59,868 bases of DNA from Defluviitaleaceae bacterium (GCA_009787355.1 WRGD01000149.1:1-59868); one strand, 5' to 3'; shown: positions 26,265 to 36,419, counted from the first letter of the stretch. Numbers and translations are program-made. Notes: generated by a model not told the origin, from the sequence alone.

Positions 26265-27494
26265 TTAAATACCAGAATCTAAACCTAAAAGTGCTTTGGC
26301 TATTTTTTCAGGCTGTAATAATTCTATATCATCTGGTACATCTTGACCATTTGTAATATATACAACTTCTATTTCTTTTTTTACACAGACATTAAACATA
26401 CTACCATATCGTACTGTTTCATCGAACTTTGTAAATATTATTTTGAAATTTGATACATCCTTATATGTGTCTATTATTTTTTCTAAATCTTCATATTTTG
26501 TTGTCATACTGAGAACTAGGTATACTTCTTTTGATGTTGGTATATTTAGAATGTCTTTCAATTGTAAAATATTTTCTTTATTTTTATGAGAACGACCTGC
26601 AGTATCTACAAAAACTATATCTTTTTGTTTTGACATTTTTTCAAAACTATTTACAAAATCTTGTTTTTCATAAATTACATCTATATCTAAATTCAAAATA
26701 TCTGCATATGTTTTAAGTTGTTCTACAGCTGATATTCTGTAGGTATCTGCTGTAATAAGACCAATTTTAGAATTTTTATCTAATACAAATTTTGATGCTA
26801 ATTTTGCTATTGTTGTTGTTTTTCCTACACCCGTTGGACCCATAAAAAATATAAAAACATTTTCATTTTTATTTTTTATAGGAGTTGGACTTTTTATTGT
26901 ATCTACTATTTTTTTGTAAACAAATGAAGCAACATATGGAATAGTAATGTTTTCTTTATCTTCAACAGATTCAAAAGCTTCTTTTACTATATTTTCTGCT
27001 ATTTCTTCAAGAACACCCTGATTTATAAGTGCATCGTAAAAAACTTTTAAACTCTCATATTTAGATATTATATTTTCTTCTTCAGATTTTTTGTTATTCT
27101 CTTCTTCAACGAGTTTTAACATTTTTTCTAAATATTCTATACGTTCTTTTTGAAATTTTATTTGTTCTGTAAAATTTTCTAACTCAATTGTTTCTACTTC
27201 GTCTACTTTTCCAGTTACTTTTTCTATTTTTATATCTTCTTGTTCTACAGCTTTTATTTCTTCGGTTTTTGGTTTTTCTTGATTTATTTGTTCATCAATT
27301 GATTTTTTAACAGTCAAATCAACATCGTAAGCTAATGTTGCTACAAAATGTGGTTTTTTAAAAACAGAAAACATATTATTAGATTTTTTATCTATTTTTT
27401 CTACTTTTATAACAGTAGCACCTTCTTCAGTTAATTGTTTTGCTTTTTCTATTATTTCCTTTTCTGTTTTAGCTACAATTTTTTTTATCTTCAT
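26265..27494 (-). CDS. flhF: Flagellar SRP-like GTPase FlhF
   Basis: FlhF recruits early flagellar components to the assembly site. The N-terminal B domain starts MKIKKIVAKTEKEIIEKAKQ. A long charged linker follows, then the N and G domains, with GPTGVGKTTT near residue 220, DTAGRSHKN as G3, and TKFDE as G4. Length 409 is in range. AAGGAA is very close to the ATG, but the N-terminus matches the family. It is followed by its partner flhG. Confidence 0.94.
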   Translation of the reverse strand: MKIKKIVAKTEKEIIEKAKQLTEEGATVIKVEKIDKKSNNMFSVFKKPHFVATLAYDVDLTVKKSIDEQINQEKPKTEEIKAVEQEDIKIEKVTGKVDEVETIELENFTEQIKFQKERIEYLEKMLKLVEEENNKKSEEENIISKYESLKVFYDALINQGVLEEIAENIVKEAFESVEDKENITIPYVASFVYKKIVDTIKSPTPIKNKNENVFIFFMGPTGVGKTTTIAKLASKFVLDKNSKIGLITADTYRISAVEQLKTYADILNLDIDVIYEKQDFVNSFEKMSKQKDIVFVDTAGRSHKNKENILQLKDILNIPTSKEVYLVLSMTTKYEDLEKIIDTYKDVSNFKIIFTKFDETVRYGSMFNVCVKKEIEVVYITNGQDVPDDIELLQPEKIAKALLGLDSGI

Positions 27495-27506
27495 TTCATT
27501 TCCTTG

Positions 27507-29549
27507 CTATATACTTACCATACCAACTGATTGTATATCTACATTCGGCTCTAACTCATTGTAACTAAGTACAACTAAATCTGGAACATTTTGTTCTATT
27601 AGCCTTTTAAAATAAACACGTACAATTGGAGAAGTAAGTATTATTGGTGTTATTCCCATAGAATTTAGTTTTGTAACTTCTCTATTTAAACTTTCAAATA
27701 TTTTCTGTGTTGTAGCAGGGTCTAATGCAATATAGTTACCCTGTTCTGTCTGTTGAATATTTGACATTATTGTTTGTTCTAGTTCTGGATTTAATGTTAT
27801 AACTGTATTCACCTCATTATCGAAGTATCTGCTAGAAATAGAACGTCTTAACGATTGTCTTACATATTCTGTAAGCATATCGGAATCTCTCGTTGTTACA
27901 GCATGGTCTGCAAGAGTTTCTAGTATTGTTACTAAATCTCTTATAGATACATTTTCACGAAGAAGATTACCCAAAACTTTCTGTACTTCACCGACACCCA
28001 TAAGCTTAGGTATCAACTCATCTATAAGAATAGGATGTGTTTGTCTTACATTATCGATAAGGGTTTGTACATCTTGCCTTGTTAACAGCTCTGCTAAATT
28101 ATCTCTTATAACCTCTGTTAAATGAGTTGCAATAATAGCTGGTGCATCTACAACAGTATATCCAAGTGCCTCGGCACGCTCTCTGGATGCCTCATTTATC
28201 CATAATGCTGGTAGACCTAAATATGGCTCTCTTGTTTCTATACCATCTATCTCTTCCTCTACATAACCTGGATTCATCGCCATATAATGGTCAAAAAGAA
28301 TATCTCCACTAGCTACCTCTACACCTTTTATCATTATTTTGTACTGATTTGGTGCAAGTTTTATATCATCACGAAGTCTTATAACAGGAACAATAGCTCC
28401 AAGCTCTATTACTATTTGTCTACGTATCATTACAACTCTATCTAATAAATCTCCCCCTTGATTAGAATCTACCAGTGGTATAAGACCATAACCAAAAAGT
28501 AGTAATATAGAATCTACATTTAATAAAGAAGTAACATTTTCTGGTTTTCTTATTTCTTCTGCCTCTTCATCTCCTACTGCCATTTCTTCTTCTATAGCAG
28601 CTATTTTTTCTCTCTTATTTACAGTATTTGCAAGTACAAAAAGTAAAATACCAAGTGGAACAAACATAAAAGCATTCATAGGAGTAAAAATTCCCATAGC
28701 AATCATAGATGCACCTGCAATTTGCAAAGCTAAAGGCTGACTAAATATTTGCCTACCAAGTGTAGATGTAATATCGCTTCTATCGTTTGCTTTTGTAACA
28801 ATTAATCCAGTTGCAACAGATATAAGAAGTGCTGGTATTTGACCTACTAAACCATCACCAATTGTCATAAGAGAATATATACCGAATGCTTCACCAATAG
28901 GTAATGGTTCACCAGTAGCAACACCCATACTACCCATAGCAGTACCTGCTATAAGGTTTATAAGTGTAATAAGAATACCTGCAATAGCGTCTCCTTTTAC
29001 AAATTTTGTAGCACCATCCATTGCACCATAAAAACTCGCTTCATCTTGAATTTTCTGTCTTCTTGATTTTGCCTCATCTTCTCCTATTAAACCAGAATTT
29101 AAATCGGCATCTATTGCCATCTGTTTACCTGGCATAGCGTCTAATGTAAATCTTGCTGTAACCTCTGAAACTCTTTCACTACCTTTTGTTATTACCATAA
29201 AATTGACAATAACAAGTATTGCAAATATAACCAAACCAACAGCAAGGTTACCACCAGCAACAAAGCCACCAAAAGTTTCTATTACAACTCCTGCATAACC
29301 TTGTCCAAGTATCAATCTTGTCGAAGATATATTTAGAACAACCCTAAACAGAGTCATAATAAGTATAATCGTAGGAAAAACAGACATATCTAGAGGCTCT
29401 TTTGAATATAGAGAATCAAGCAAAATTATAATACTTAACATTATATTAATCATTAAAAGAAAGTCTAGAACACCAGCTGGAGGAGGTATTACTATTACAC
29501 CAATAATAATTATTATAAAAATACCCACAAGGGATTCTTTTGATTTCAC
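27507..29549 (-). CDS. flhA: Flagellar export apparatus protein FlhA
   Basis: FlhA is the large export-gate component of the flagellar type III system. About eight TM helices fill residues 1-310, with the FHIPEP-family block DAMPGKQMAIDADLNSGLI (about 140-158) in the cytoplasmic loop. The C-terminal cytoplasmic domain (about 340-680) docks chaperone-substrate complexes. Length 680 is normal. It starts at GTG with GGAGG upstream. Confidence 0.97.
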   Translation of the reverse strand: MKSKESLVGIFIIIIIGVIVIPPPAGVLDFLLMINIMLSIIILLDSLYSKEPLDMSVFPTIILIMTLFRVVLNISSTRLILGQGYAGVVIETFGGFVAGGNLAVGLVIFAILVIVNFMVITKGSERVSEVTARFTLDAMPGKQMAIDADLNSGLIGEDEAKSRRQKIQDEASFYGAMDGATKFVKGDAIAGILITLINLIAGTAMGSMGVATGEPLPIGEAFGIYSLMTIGDGLVGQIPALLISVATGLIVTKANDRSDITSTLGRQIFSQPLALQIAGASMIAMGIFTPMNAFMFVPLGILLFVLANTVNKREKIAAIEEEMAVGDEEAEEIRKPENVTSLLNVDSILLLFGYGLIPLVDSNQGGDLLDRVVMIRRQIVIELGAIVPVIRLRDDIKLAPNQYKIMIKGVEVASGDILFDHYMAMNPGYVEEEIDGIETREPYLGLPALWINEASRERAEALGYTVVDAPAIIATHLTEVIRDNLAELLTRQDVQTLIDNVRQTHPILIDELIPKLMGVGEVQKVLGNLLRENVSIRDLVTILETLADHAVTTRDSDMLTEYVRQSLRRSISSRYFDNEVNTVITLNPELEQTIMSNIQQTEQGNYIALDPATTQKIFESLNREVTKLNSMGITPIILTSPIVRVYFKRLIEQNVPDLVVLSYNELEPNVDIQSVGMVSI

Positions 29550-29571
29550 TTAGACCTCCAATCTATGTTTT

Positions 29572-30654
29572 TTAAGTTTTATTATTTAATTTGTATACAT
29601 AAGCAAGCACTTCGGCAACTGCTTTATAAAGCTCTTGGGGTATTTCGGCTCCTACATCGACAGTAGCATAAAGAGCTCTAGCCAACTGTACATTTTCAAC
29701 CGATATAATATTATTTTCTTTTGCTATATCTCGTATACGCTTTGCAAGATGGTCTACACCTTTTGCTATTACTTTTGGAGCAGATACGCCTTTTCTGTCA
29801 TATGCAATTGCAACAGCATAATGTGTTGGGTTTGTTATTACTACATCTGCTTTTGGTATATCTTGCATCATTCTTCTTTGGCTTACTTCTCGCATTTTTT
29901 GACGAATACGCCCTTTTATTTGGGGGTTACCTTCAGATTGTTTATATTCATCTTTTACTTCTTGTTTGGACATTTTCAAATCTTTATTATGCTTAAATCT
30001 TTGGTATGCCATATCTATTGCACCGATAAAAATAAACCAAGCACCAACAGTAATACCAAGACGAACTATTAAAGCACCAATATACATAAAACTAGTTATA
30101 ACAGGCATATTCATAAGCATTATAACATTTGCTGCTTCTTCTGTAAGTATGCTGTATATTACAAAACCTATTACAGAAAGTTTTATAAGAGATTTGAAAA
30201 GCTCGAGTATAGCACGCATAGAGAATATTTTTTTAAATCCCGAAATAGGATTTATTTTAGATAACTTTGGCATCATCGGTTTTGTAGTAGGATGCCACCC
30301 AACTTGCACTAAGCTAATAAAAAAACCACTAACAAGTGATATAATAAGAAGAGGTAATGAAATTAAAATAGTACGTGTAAACATATGTGTTATAAAATCT
30401 ACAGCAAAATTGACATCACGTACTGCCGAAAAATTTGGCATAAGGTCGAAAACTTGCAAAAAAACATCCATTATACCATCTAAAAAATATGTTGCAAAAA
30501 GACTAACACCAAAAAAACTAAAAATAAGACTAAAAGCAGTAGAAATTTCTTGACTTATTGCTACTTGTCCTTCGCTTCTTGCATCTTTTTTCTTCTTGGT
30601 TGTTGCGTCTTCTGTTTTTTCTTCGTTGAAAAGTTTTAGATTAATTTTTAACAT
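29572..30654 (-). CDS. flhB: Flagellar export apparatus protein FlhB
   Basis: FlhB sets export specificity and switches from rod/hook to filament substrates after self-cleavage. Four TM helices lie in about residues 30-215. The cytoplasmic domain carries the autocleavage site NPTH at about 274-277, within VVITNPTHYAVAIAYD. Length 360 is normal. A good ribosome binding site is missing close to the ATG; a GGAGA lies about 35 bases upstream. Confidence 0.96.
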   Translation of the reverse strand: MLKINLKLFNEEKTEDATTKKKKDARSEGQVAISQEISTAFSLIFSFFGVSLFATYFLDGIMDVFLQVFDLMPNFSAVRDVNFAVDFITHMFTRTILISLPLLIISLVSGFFISLVQVGWHPTTKPMMPKLSKINPISGFKKIFSMRAILELFKSLIKLSVIGFVIYSILTEEAANVIMLMNMPVITSFMYIGALIVRLGITVGAWFIFIGAIDMAYQRFKHNKDLKMSKQEVKDEYKQSEGNPQIKGRIRQKMREVSQRRMMQDIPKADVVITNPTHYAVAIAYDRKGVSAPKVIAKGVDHLAKRIRDIAKENNIISVENVQLARALYATVDVGAEIPQELYKAVAEVLAYVYKLNNKT

Positions 30655-30707
30655 AATTATTAGTATGCCTGTGCAAATAAATCAGCACTATCTCCTTAAT
30701 CTTTATA

Positions 30708-31517
30708 TTATCCACCTGTACCAAAAATAAATATTATTGTTTCTAATGAAGTAAAAACAATATCGAAAATATTGTTATAAACAGCACCAAAAAATGGCAA
30801 TAATATAAATAATATACCAAGTCCAAGTACAATTTTTAGTGGCAAACCTATTACAAACATATTCATCTGTGGCATACTTTTTAACAACATACCAAGTGCT
30901 AAATCTATTACAAGTATAGAACCCACAATTGGCATCGCTATTTGCAGTCCCATGGTAAAAGTTGCTACTATTACAGATATAACATAAGTTGGTAGTGTCT
31001 CTATAGAAAAAAAAGAAGCAAAACCTATAGGAACAAAATCAAAACTTCTAAAAAAAGCAGCTAATATAAAATTAAGTCCACCTGTAACAATAAGTAATGC
31101 CATAGCAAGCATAAATAGCAAATTTCCCAAAACAGGCACTTGTATTTGTGATGTAGGGTCCATAACACTAACCATACTAAAACCTACAGCAATATCTAAC
31201 ATTTGACCAACAAAATATAGCATAGCAAACAAAACATATACTATGTAAGCCATAACAAAACCTATCAAAAATTCTGTAACAGCCAAAGAAAAGAAACCTA
31301 CTATGTTATCAATAGGTAATATGGTAGATGACTCAGCTATGCCAGATGTATATATAACAAGAGAGAAACCTATAGCAAAAGCAACTCTTATCATAGTTGG
31401 TATACTTGCAGTAGAAAAAATAGGCATTATAACAAAAAAACCTATAACCCTAATGAGTATTAAAAGAAATATGTCTACATTTTCAAATATCTCTAAGATA
31501 TAGTACAGATTATCCAT
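30708..31517 (-). CDS. fliR: Flagellar export apparatus protein FliR
   Basis: FliR is a membrane component of the FliPQR export gate. Six or so hydrophobic helices are present. The N-terminus NVDIFLLILIRVIGFFVIMP and the block PTMIRVAFAIGFSL are typical. Length 269 is normal. The ATG has no recognisable Shine-Dalgarno; the 80 nt upstream are filled by two adjacent hairpins that separate it from fliQ, which may control its translation. Confidence 0.95.
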   Translation of the reverse strand: MDNLYYILEIFENVDIFLLILIRVIGFFVIMPIFSTASIPTMIRVAFAIGFSLVIYTSGIAESSTILPIDNIVGFFSLAVTEFLIGFVMAYIVYVLFAMLYFVGQMLDIAVGFSMVSVMDPTSQIQVPVLGNLLFMLAMALLIVTGGLNFILAAFFRSFDFVPIGFASFFSIETLPTYVISVIVATFTMGLQIAMPIVGSILVIDLALGMLLKSMPQMNMFVIGLPLKIVLGLGILFILLPFFGAVYNNIFDIVFTSLETIIFIFGTGG

Positions 31518-31561
31518 ATCGTTAATAAAATAAAATGAAAACGAAACAATTTCATTTTATC

Positions 31562-31588
31562 TTTTTTCGAGTTAATTTCTCGAAAAAA
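31562..31588. repeat. AT-rich hairpin between fliQ and fliR, same stem as at 20498
   Basis: TTTTTTCGAG and CTCGAAAAAA (31562-31571 with 31579-31588) form a perfect 10-bp stem with a 7-nt loop. A second stem lies beside it, AAAATGAAA type (31530-31540 with 31550-31560). Together they fill the intergenic space before fliR. Confidence 0.65.
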
Positions 31589-31596
31589 TATCCTTT

Positions 31597-31878
31597 CTAA
31601 TTTCTAATTATATCTACTACACTAGGTATTGTGCTTATAAGATTTGAGGTATATTCTATTACAGTGTTTAACATAAAATAGCCAAAAATAATAAGAGAAA
31701 ACAAAACAGCTACAATTTTTGGTACAAATGCCATTGTAGGTTCTTGAATAGATGTTACTGCTTGAAAAATACTAACAATAACACCTACAACAAGACCAAT
31801 TATAAGTGGTGGAGCCGATGCAACAATAGTAACCATTACGGCATTTTGGATTATATCTATTACAAGTTCTTGGGACAT
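31597..31878 (-). CDS. fliQ: Flagellar export apparatus protein FliQ
   Basis: FliQ is a small export-gate subunit (93 residues, normal length) with two TM helices (about 14-38 and 50-75). The loop LVVGVIVSIFQAVTSIQEPT is the family signature. AGGAGA precedes the ATG. It is placed between fliP and fliR as in most operons. Confidence 0.95.
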   Translation of the reverse strand: MSQELVIDIIQNAVMVTIVASAPPLIIGLVVGVIVSIFQAVTSIQEPTMAFVPKIVAVLFSLIIFGYFMLNTVIEYTSNLISTIPSVVDIIRN

Positions 31879-31923
31879 AAAAATCTCCTCTTAAAAATTA
31901 CCTATTAATTCTATGGTGCGGTT

Positions 31924-32790
31924 TCATGATATCATATAAAAAGTTCTAACAAGTATATCTATTACAAGACTCCAACCATCTACCATAATAAAAAGAAGTA
32001 TTTTAAAAGGTGTACTAATCATTGCAGGTGGAAGCATCATCATACCCATTGCCATAAGAATAGAAGATACAACCATATCTATAACTATAAATGGTATAAA
32101 CAAAATAAAACCAAAAACAAAACCAGCTGTAAGCTCTGTAAGTATAAAAGCAGGTATTAAAACACGAAATGGTATATACGGTAAATCTCCCTCGTTTAAT
32201 TCTACATCCATACCAGATAAACTAGAAAAAAGAGCAACATTATCTGGACTTACATTTATTGTCATAAATTCTCTAAAAGGTTCCATACCATATTCTATTA
32301 CTTCAGCTTGTGTAATCTCTCCAAGAGAATAAGGTATCAATGCTTCATTTTGAACCCTATTAAAAACTGGAGACATAATAAAAAAAGTTATAAAAAGAGC
32401 CAAACCAATTAAAACTTGATTTGGTGGCATTTGTTGCGTACCTAAAGCTGAGCGTAAAAAATGCATTACAATTATAGTCCTTGTAAATGATGTAATCATA
32501 ATAAGGAGAGTTGGGGCTAAAGCAAGCAATGTAAATAGAAATATAACCTGCACAGTAGAAGAAGCAACAACAGACTCTCCACCTATGTTTATACCTATAA
32601 CAGCATCTTCCGTATCTCCTGTAAAGAAATTTCCAAAATTACTCATATCTATTAAATCTGGATTGATTATATTTTGGTCTATTAAATCTTGTAAACTTGT
32701 TGCTGATACTGTTTCATACGAAAAAAAAACAACAAACAAAAATAGGGCAAAAAAAGTAAATATTCGAATTTTTTTATTATAAATCATCAT
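31924..32790 (-). CDS. fliP: Flagellar export apparatus protein FliP
   Basis: FliP is the main gate subunit. It has a cleavable signal peptide (about 1-30), then four TM helices. The blocks TSFTRTIIVMHFLRSALGTQ and PPNQVLIGLALFITFFIMSP are characteristic. Length 288 includes a long N-terminal region after the signal peptide. The start overlaps the fliO end by 14 nt, implying coupling. Confidence 0.95.
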   Translation of the reverse strand: MMIYNKKIRIFTFFALFLFVVFFSYETVSATSLQDLIDQNIINPDLIDMSNFGNFFTGDTEDAVIGINIGGESVVASSTVQVIFLFTLLALAPTLLIMITSFTRTIIVMHFLRSALGTQQMPPNQVLIGLALFITFFIMSPVFNRVQNEALIPYSLGEITQAEVIEYGMEPFREFMTINVSPDNVALFSSLSGMDVELNEGDLPYIPFRVLIPAFILTELTAGFVFGFILFIPFIVIDMVVSSILMAMGMMMLPPAMISTPFKILLFIMVDGWSLVIDILVRTFYMIS

Positions 32791-33148
32791 TTTTCTTGTC
32801 CTTTTTGATTATATATTTTTCTAAGTATTTACTAAAAGGCAAATTATTATTTTCTACGTTTTTAAGTTCAATGTCTTCTTCATCAATATTTTGCAAAAAA
32901 ACAATATTTTCTTTTGTAATGCCTATTAAAAAATATTTTGTGCCAATATTAACTATACAAATACTATTTTGACGACCAACACCTATACTATCTATTATTT
33001 TTATATTTTTACCAAAGCTAAATCTTTGTTTTGCAACAAATCTTGTAACAACTATAGCCAAAAATATTACAACTCCAAGAGATATAAAAAGAGAAAAAAA
33101 TCTACCTATCTCTACCATGAAAGGGTTTGATAGTAAAATATTTATCAT
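32777..33148 (-). CDS. fliO: Flagellar biosynthesis protein FliO
   Basis: FliO is a short membrane protein that helps assemble FliP. A single TM helix (about 14-36) is followed by a cytoplasmic beta domain with KIIDSIGVGRQNSICIVNIG and YFLIGITKENI, the pattern of FliO/FliZ. Length 123 is normal. The ATG overlaps the cheY stop by one base, and its own end overlaps fliP. Confidence 0.88.
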   Translation of the reverse strand: MINILLSNPFMVEIGRFFSLFISLGVVIFLAIVVTRFVAKQRFSFGKNIKIIDSIGVGRQNSICIVNIGTKYFLIGITKENIVFLQNIDEEDIELKNVENNNLPFSKYLEKYIIKKDKKNDDL

Positions 33149-33510
33149 TAACCAATAACCTTTTGAACAGCCTCTACAACTCTAGTTTGCTGAAAGGGTT
33201 TTACAATAAAATCACGGGCACCAGCCTGTATACTTTCTACAACCATAGATTGTTGACCCATTGCAGAACACATAATAATAAGTGCATCACTATCTATTGC
33301 TTTTATTCCTCTTGCTGCCTCTATACCATCCATATTCGGCATTGTTATATCAAGTATTGTTAAATCTGGAGAAAGCTCTTTAAATTTTTCTATAGCTTTA
33401 ACTCCATCTTCCGCCTCTCCTATTATGTTATAACCCGCTTTTACAAGTATATCCTTAAGCATCATTCTCATAAAAGCCGCATCATCTACTAAAAGTATAT
33501 TCTTAGACAT
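33148..33510 (-). CDS. cheY: Chemotaxis response regulator CheY
   Basis: CheY, when phosphorylated by CheA, binds the flagellar switch. It is a lone receiver domain of 120 residues. The acidic pair is in LLVDDAAFMR, the phospho-acceptor Asp in LTILDITMPNMDG, and the conserved Lys in FIVKPF. It is embedded between fliY and fliO, as in Bacillus and Clostridia. GGAGG lies about 12 bases before the ATG. CheA is not in the window. Confidence 0.95.
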   Translation of the reverse strand: MSKNILLVDDAAFMRMMLKDILVKAGYNIIGEAEDGVKAIEKFKELSPDLTILDITMPNMDGIEAARGIKAIDSDALIIMCSAMGQQSMVVESIQAGARDFIVKPFQQTRVVEAVQKVIG

Positions 33511-33603
33511 ATATTTTAACTACCTCCAATATTATTAATATCGTTTTATTTATTTTGTATTCTGTATGTCAATGCTTTTCAATTTATAAAAAGCGACTTT
33601 GCC

Positions 33604-33621
33604 ACCGAAATTCTTTTCGGT
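33604..33621. repeat. Small hairpin between fliY and cheY
   Basis: ACCGAAA and TTTCGGT form a 7-bp stem with a 4-nt loop in the 120-nt gap between fliY and cheY. It is too small for a strong terminator; processing or partial attenuation is possible. Confidence 0.5.
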
Positions 33622-33630
33622 ACGAACTAA

Positions 33631-34797
33631 TTAAATTCTGTGTTCTGGGCTGACAATACTTGTTACTCTAATACCAAAATTTTCATCTATAACAACAACT
33701 TCTCCCTTGGCAACATGCTTCCCATTTACAAGTATATCTATTGGCTCACCTGCAAGTTTGTCTAATTCTATAATTGTACCCGGAGAAAATTCTAAAATTT
33801 CTTTTATACGTTTACTTGTTCTTCCAAGTTCTACAGTAACTTCAAGTGGTACATCCATAAGGATATTTATATTTTCTTTTTGCTGTGTTATAGAAGTTTG
33901 ATCAAAATTTTGAAATTGTACAGGTGCTACTCCTATATTTGAATTATAGCTATTTTGTCCCGTATCCATTCTTCCCCCTATATTAATACCACCAGACATT
34001 TGTTGCCCCTGCGGTGAATTTGCCATATTACTAGGCATAGAAAAATTATTATTTTGTCTATTAGGCACAGTTTGATTATTTAAAAAAGAATCAACATTTG
34101 CAGGTCCTAAACTTTCATTTACATCTTTTGTAACATCGTAAAAATCTTCAGCAATACCTTCAACTTCACTAAAATTGGCTTCTAATCTTTGCACAAGAGT
34201 TTGAGCAAATTCTTTAGGAAAAACTTGTATAATACTACTATCTAACAAATCACCAATTTGCATTTTGAAAGTAATTGCAACAACAGGAAATTCTGTAAAA
34301 CCTAACTTTACAGCAAATTCTTCATCGGAAAAATCTATTTGCAGTGCATTTGGTGTGTTTATATCTATTTTTCTCTCATTTACAAAAGAGGTAAGAGAAG
34401 TAGAAGAAGAACCTACCATTTGATTCATAGCCTCACATATAGCACTTAAATCTATTTCTGTAAGACTATCATCTATGTCTGGCTCTAAAATACCACTTCC
34501 ACCAACCATCAAATCAGTTATCATTTTTACGTCTATATTTTTCAAAATAAGAACATTACTACCCTTTAGACCTTTTATATAATCAATTTTAACACCAACA
34601 CAGGGCCTATCGTAGAAAGATGATATTTCTTCCCATGTCATTGTTTTCACAATAGGAGTTGTAATAGAAACTTTCTGATTAAGCAAGGTAGACATTGTTG
34701 TCGCAGCGGTACCCATACTTATATTACCTATTTCTCCAAGAATATCTCTTTGAGTGTCGGTTAAAGGGGGAATCTCTTGATTAAAATTTTCGGACAT
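33631..34797 (-). CDS. fliY: Flagellar switch protein FliY (CheC-like phosphatase plus FliN domain)
   Basis: FliY takes the place of FliN in Firmicutes C-rings and also dephosphorylates CheY-P. The N-terminal two-thirds are CheC-like with [20 protein letters not shown] (about 18-37) and a second active-site helix in [21 protein letters not shown] Gln/Asn/Met-rich linker (about 240-300) leads to a C-terminal SpoA/FliN domain (about 305-385). The N-terminus lacks the [10 protein letters not shown]-type CheY-P-binding peptide present in Bacillus FliY. It starts one base after the fliM stop. Confidence 0.93.
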   Translation of the reverse strand: MSENFNQEIPPLTDTQRDILGEIGNISMGTAATTMSTLLNQKVSITTPIVKTMTWEEISSFYDRPCVGVKIDYIKGLKGSNVLILKNIDVKMITDLMVGGSGILEPDIDDSLTEIDLSAICEAMNQMVGSSSTSLTSFVNERKIDINTPNALQIDFSDEEFAVKLGFTEFPVVAITFKMQIGDLLDSSIIQVFPKEFAQTLVQRLEANFSEVEGIAEDFYDVTKDVNESLGPANVDSFLNNQTVPNRQNNNFSMPSNMANSPQGQQMSGGINIGGRMDTGQNSYNSNIGVAPVQFQNFDQTSITQQKENINILMDVPLEVTVELGRTSKRIKEILEFSPGTIIELDKLAGEPIDILVNGKHVAKGEVVVIDENFGIRVTSIVSPEHRI

Positions 34798-34798
34798 T

Positions 34799-35782
34799 CT
34801 AGTCTTCCTTTCTTATTAACGAAGTTATTTTTATAGCATTTTTCCCCCTACTAACTCCAGGCTTTGCATTGAATTTTAAAAGATTACCTACCATTACACT
34901 TAAATTTGAATTTGCATAAGAATCAAGTTGAATCAAATCTCCAACTTGTAATTTTACAAACTCGCTAACCATAATATTTGTACGACCAACAACAGCTGAT
35001 ATATCTACAAAAGTATTTTCTAGCTTTTCTTCTAACTGTTCTTTATACATATGCATATTATCAGTATCACTGTTGGAAGAGAACCAATTTGTAGAGCTTA
35101 GTTTTTGACTAATTGGTTCTATTACTAAATGAGGTATACAAAAATTTAAAAATCCCTTTGTTTCTCCAACTGTTACAGAAAGATTTACAAGTGCTGTCAT
35201 TTCATTTGGAGGTATTATTTGTGCAAATTGTACATTTGTTTCTGTTTGATTTAGCTTTGGATTAATAGCAGTAACAATTGCCCAAGCTTCAGGCATATAT
35301 GAAAGCATTTGATTAAAAACTCTCTCCAAAAGAACTTTTTCTATATCTGAAATTTCTCTTATTGTCTCTATAGGTACTCCTGCACCACCCAGAACTCTGT
35401 CTATTATAGCATAACCGATATTTGTTGTCATTTCTACTATTATAGACCCTTTAAATGGTTCAAAGTCTACAATAAAAATAATTGTAGGATTTGATAAACT
35501 AATGGAAAAGTCCCTATATGTTATTTGTTCACTATTTACTATTTCTATTTCTATATTTGAGCGTAAATAACCAGTCAAAAAAGATGTAAGTTCTCTTCCA
35601 TAGCTATCAAAAATAACTTCTAAAGTTTTTAGCTGCTCTCTATTAAATTTTGACGGTCTAGAAAAATTATAGTTGGAAGTAGAAGATTTTTTTTCCAAAC
35701 TATTATTTAATGATTGTTCACTTCCTTGATAGTTGTTTAATAACGCATCTATCTCGTCCTGTGATAAGATATCACCACCCAT
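34799..35782 (-). CDS. fliM: Flagellar motor switch protein FliM
   Basis: FliM links the MS ring/FliG to FliY and binds CheY-P. The N-terminal peptide [14 protein letters not shown] (about 5-18) is the CheY-P-binding motif. The CheC-like middle domain (about 50-230) and the C-terminal SpoA domain (about 255-325) follow. Length 327 is normal. AAGGTGAT precedes the ATG. Confidence 0.96.
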   Translation of the reverse strand: MGGDILSQDEIDALLNNYQGSEQSLNNSLEKKSSTSNYNFSRPSKFNREQLKTLEVIFDSYGRELTSFLTGYLRSNIEIEIVNSEQITYRDFSISLSNPTIIFIVDFEPFKGSIIVEMTTNIGYAIIDRVLGGAGVPIETIREISDIEKVLLERVFNQMLSYMPEAWAIVTAINPKLNQTETNVQFAQIIPPNEMTALVNLSVTVGETKGFLNFCIPHLVIEPISQKLSSTNWFSSNSDTDNMHMYKEQLEEKLENTFVDISAVVGRTNIMVSEFVKLQVGDLIQLDSYANSNLSVMVGNLLKFNAKPGVSRGKNAIKITSLIRKED

Positions 35783-35825
35783 TATATCACCTTCTTATTT
35801 TAGCATTATTTAATATCTTGCATTT

Positions 35826-36359
35826 TTAATTCATTGTCATTAAATCCATTATATACACATTCGTAATAAGATTAGTTCCAAATTCTTGCTGCAATCTTCT
35901 TAGTATTTCATTGGATATTATCAAATGACCCTCTCTCGAATTTACTTCAAAAGCTGTCATATCACGAATAACACTAAGACCGATATTTCTAATAACAGGT
36001 TCTGCAGAAGATATTATTCTTATCATTTCACCACTATTTTCTGAAGTGTTATTTATACCTATACTAAAAAACAATGTTACAACAGCATCTCTACCATTTG
36101 AATCTGGAAGAAGATTTGTGTTTATAGGATGAGAAATAGGAACGAATGTAATATCATCGATATTTGCAGTTGTTAAAATTATATCTTGAATATTACCACT
36201 ATTACCACCAGCTGCCCCACCATTACCCAAAAAGCCAATTATGTAAATACTGGCAGCTACTACAACAGCTATTAAAACAAGCAAAAGACCAATTATAAGA
36301 CCCATCATTTTTTTATTGTTTTGTGGGGGTACTGCTGCAATTTGCTCTTCGTCGTCCAT
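35826..36359 (-). CDS. fliL: Flagellar basal-body-associated protein FliL
   Basis: FliL is a single-pass membrane protein surrounding the stator. A short cytoplasmic N-terminus, one TM helix (about 18-42) and an extracytoplasmic stomatin-like domain ending in YIMDLMTMN are seen. Length about 177 is normal. I start it at the ATG at 36359, eight bases after GAGGAG; a GTG three codons upstream overlaps that site. It is placed after motB as in Firmicutes operons. Confidence 0.9.
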   Translation of the reverse strand: MDDEEQIAAVPPQNNKKMMGLIIGLLLVLIAVVVAASIYIIGFLGNGGAAGGNSGNIQDIILTTANIDDITFVPISHPINTNLLPDSNGRDAVVTLFFSIGINNTSENSGEMIRIISSAEPVIRNIGLSVIRDMTAFEVNSREGHLIISNEILRRLQQEFGTNLITNVYIMDLMTMN

Positions 36360-36419
36360 AAAATTCACTCCTCTATTTCTATTTTTAAAATCAAATTTTT
36401 ATACAACTTATATATTAAC

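Noticed and set aside
29635-30553. Long ORFs antisense to flhB
   Set aside because: Mirror-frame artefacts of a conserved membrane protein gene, without start signals.
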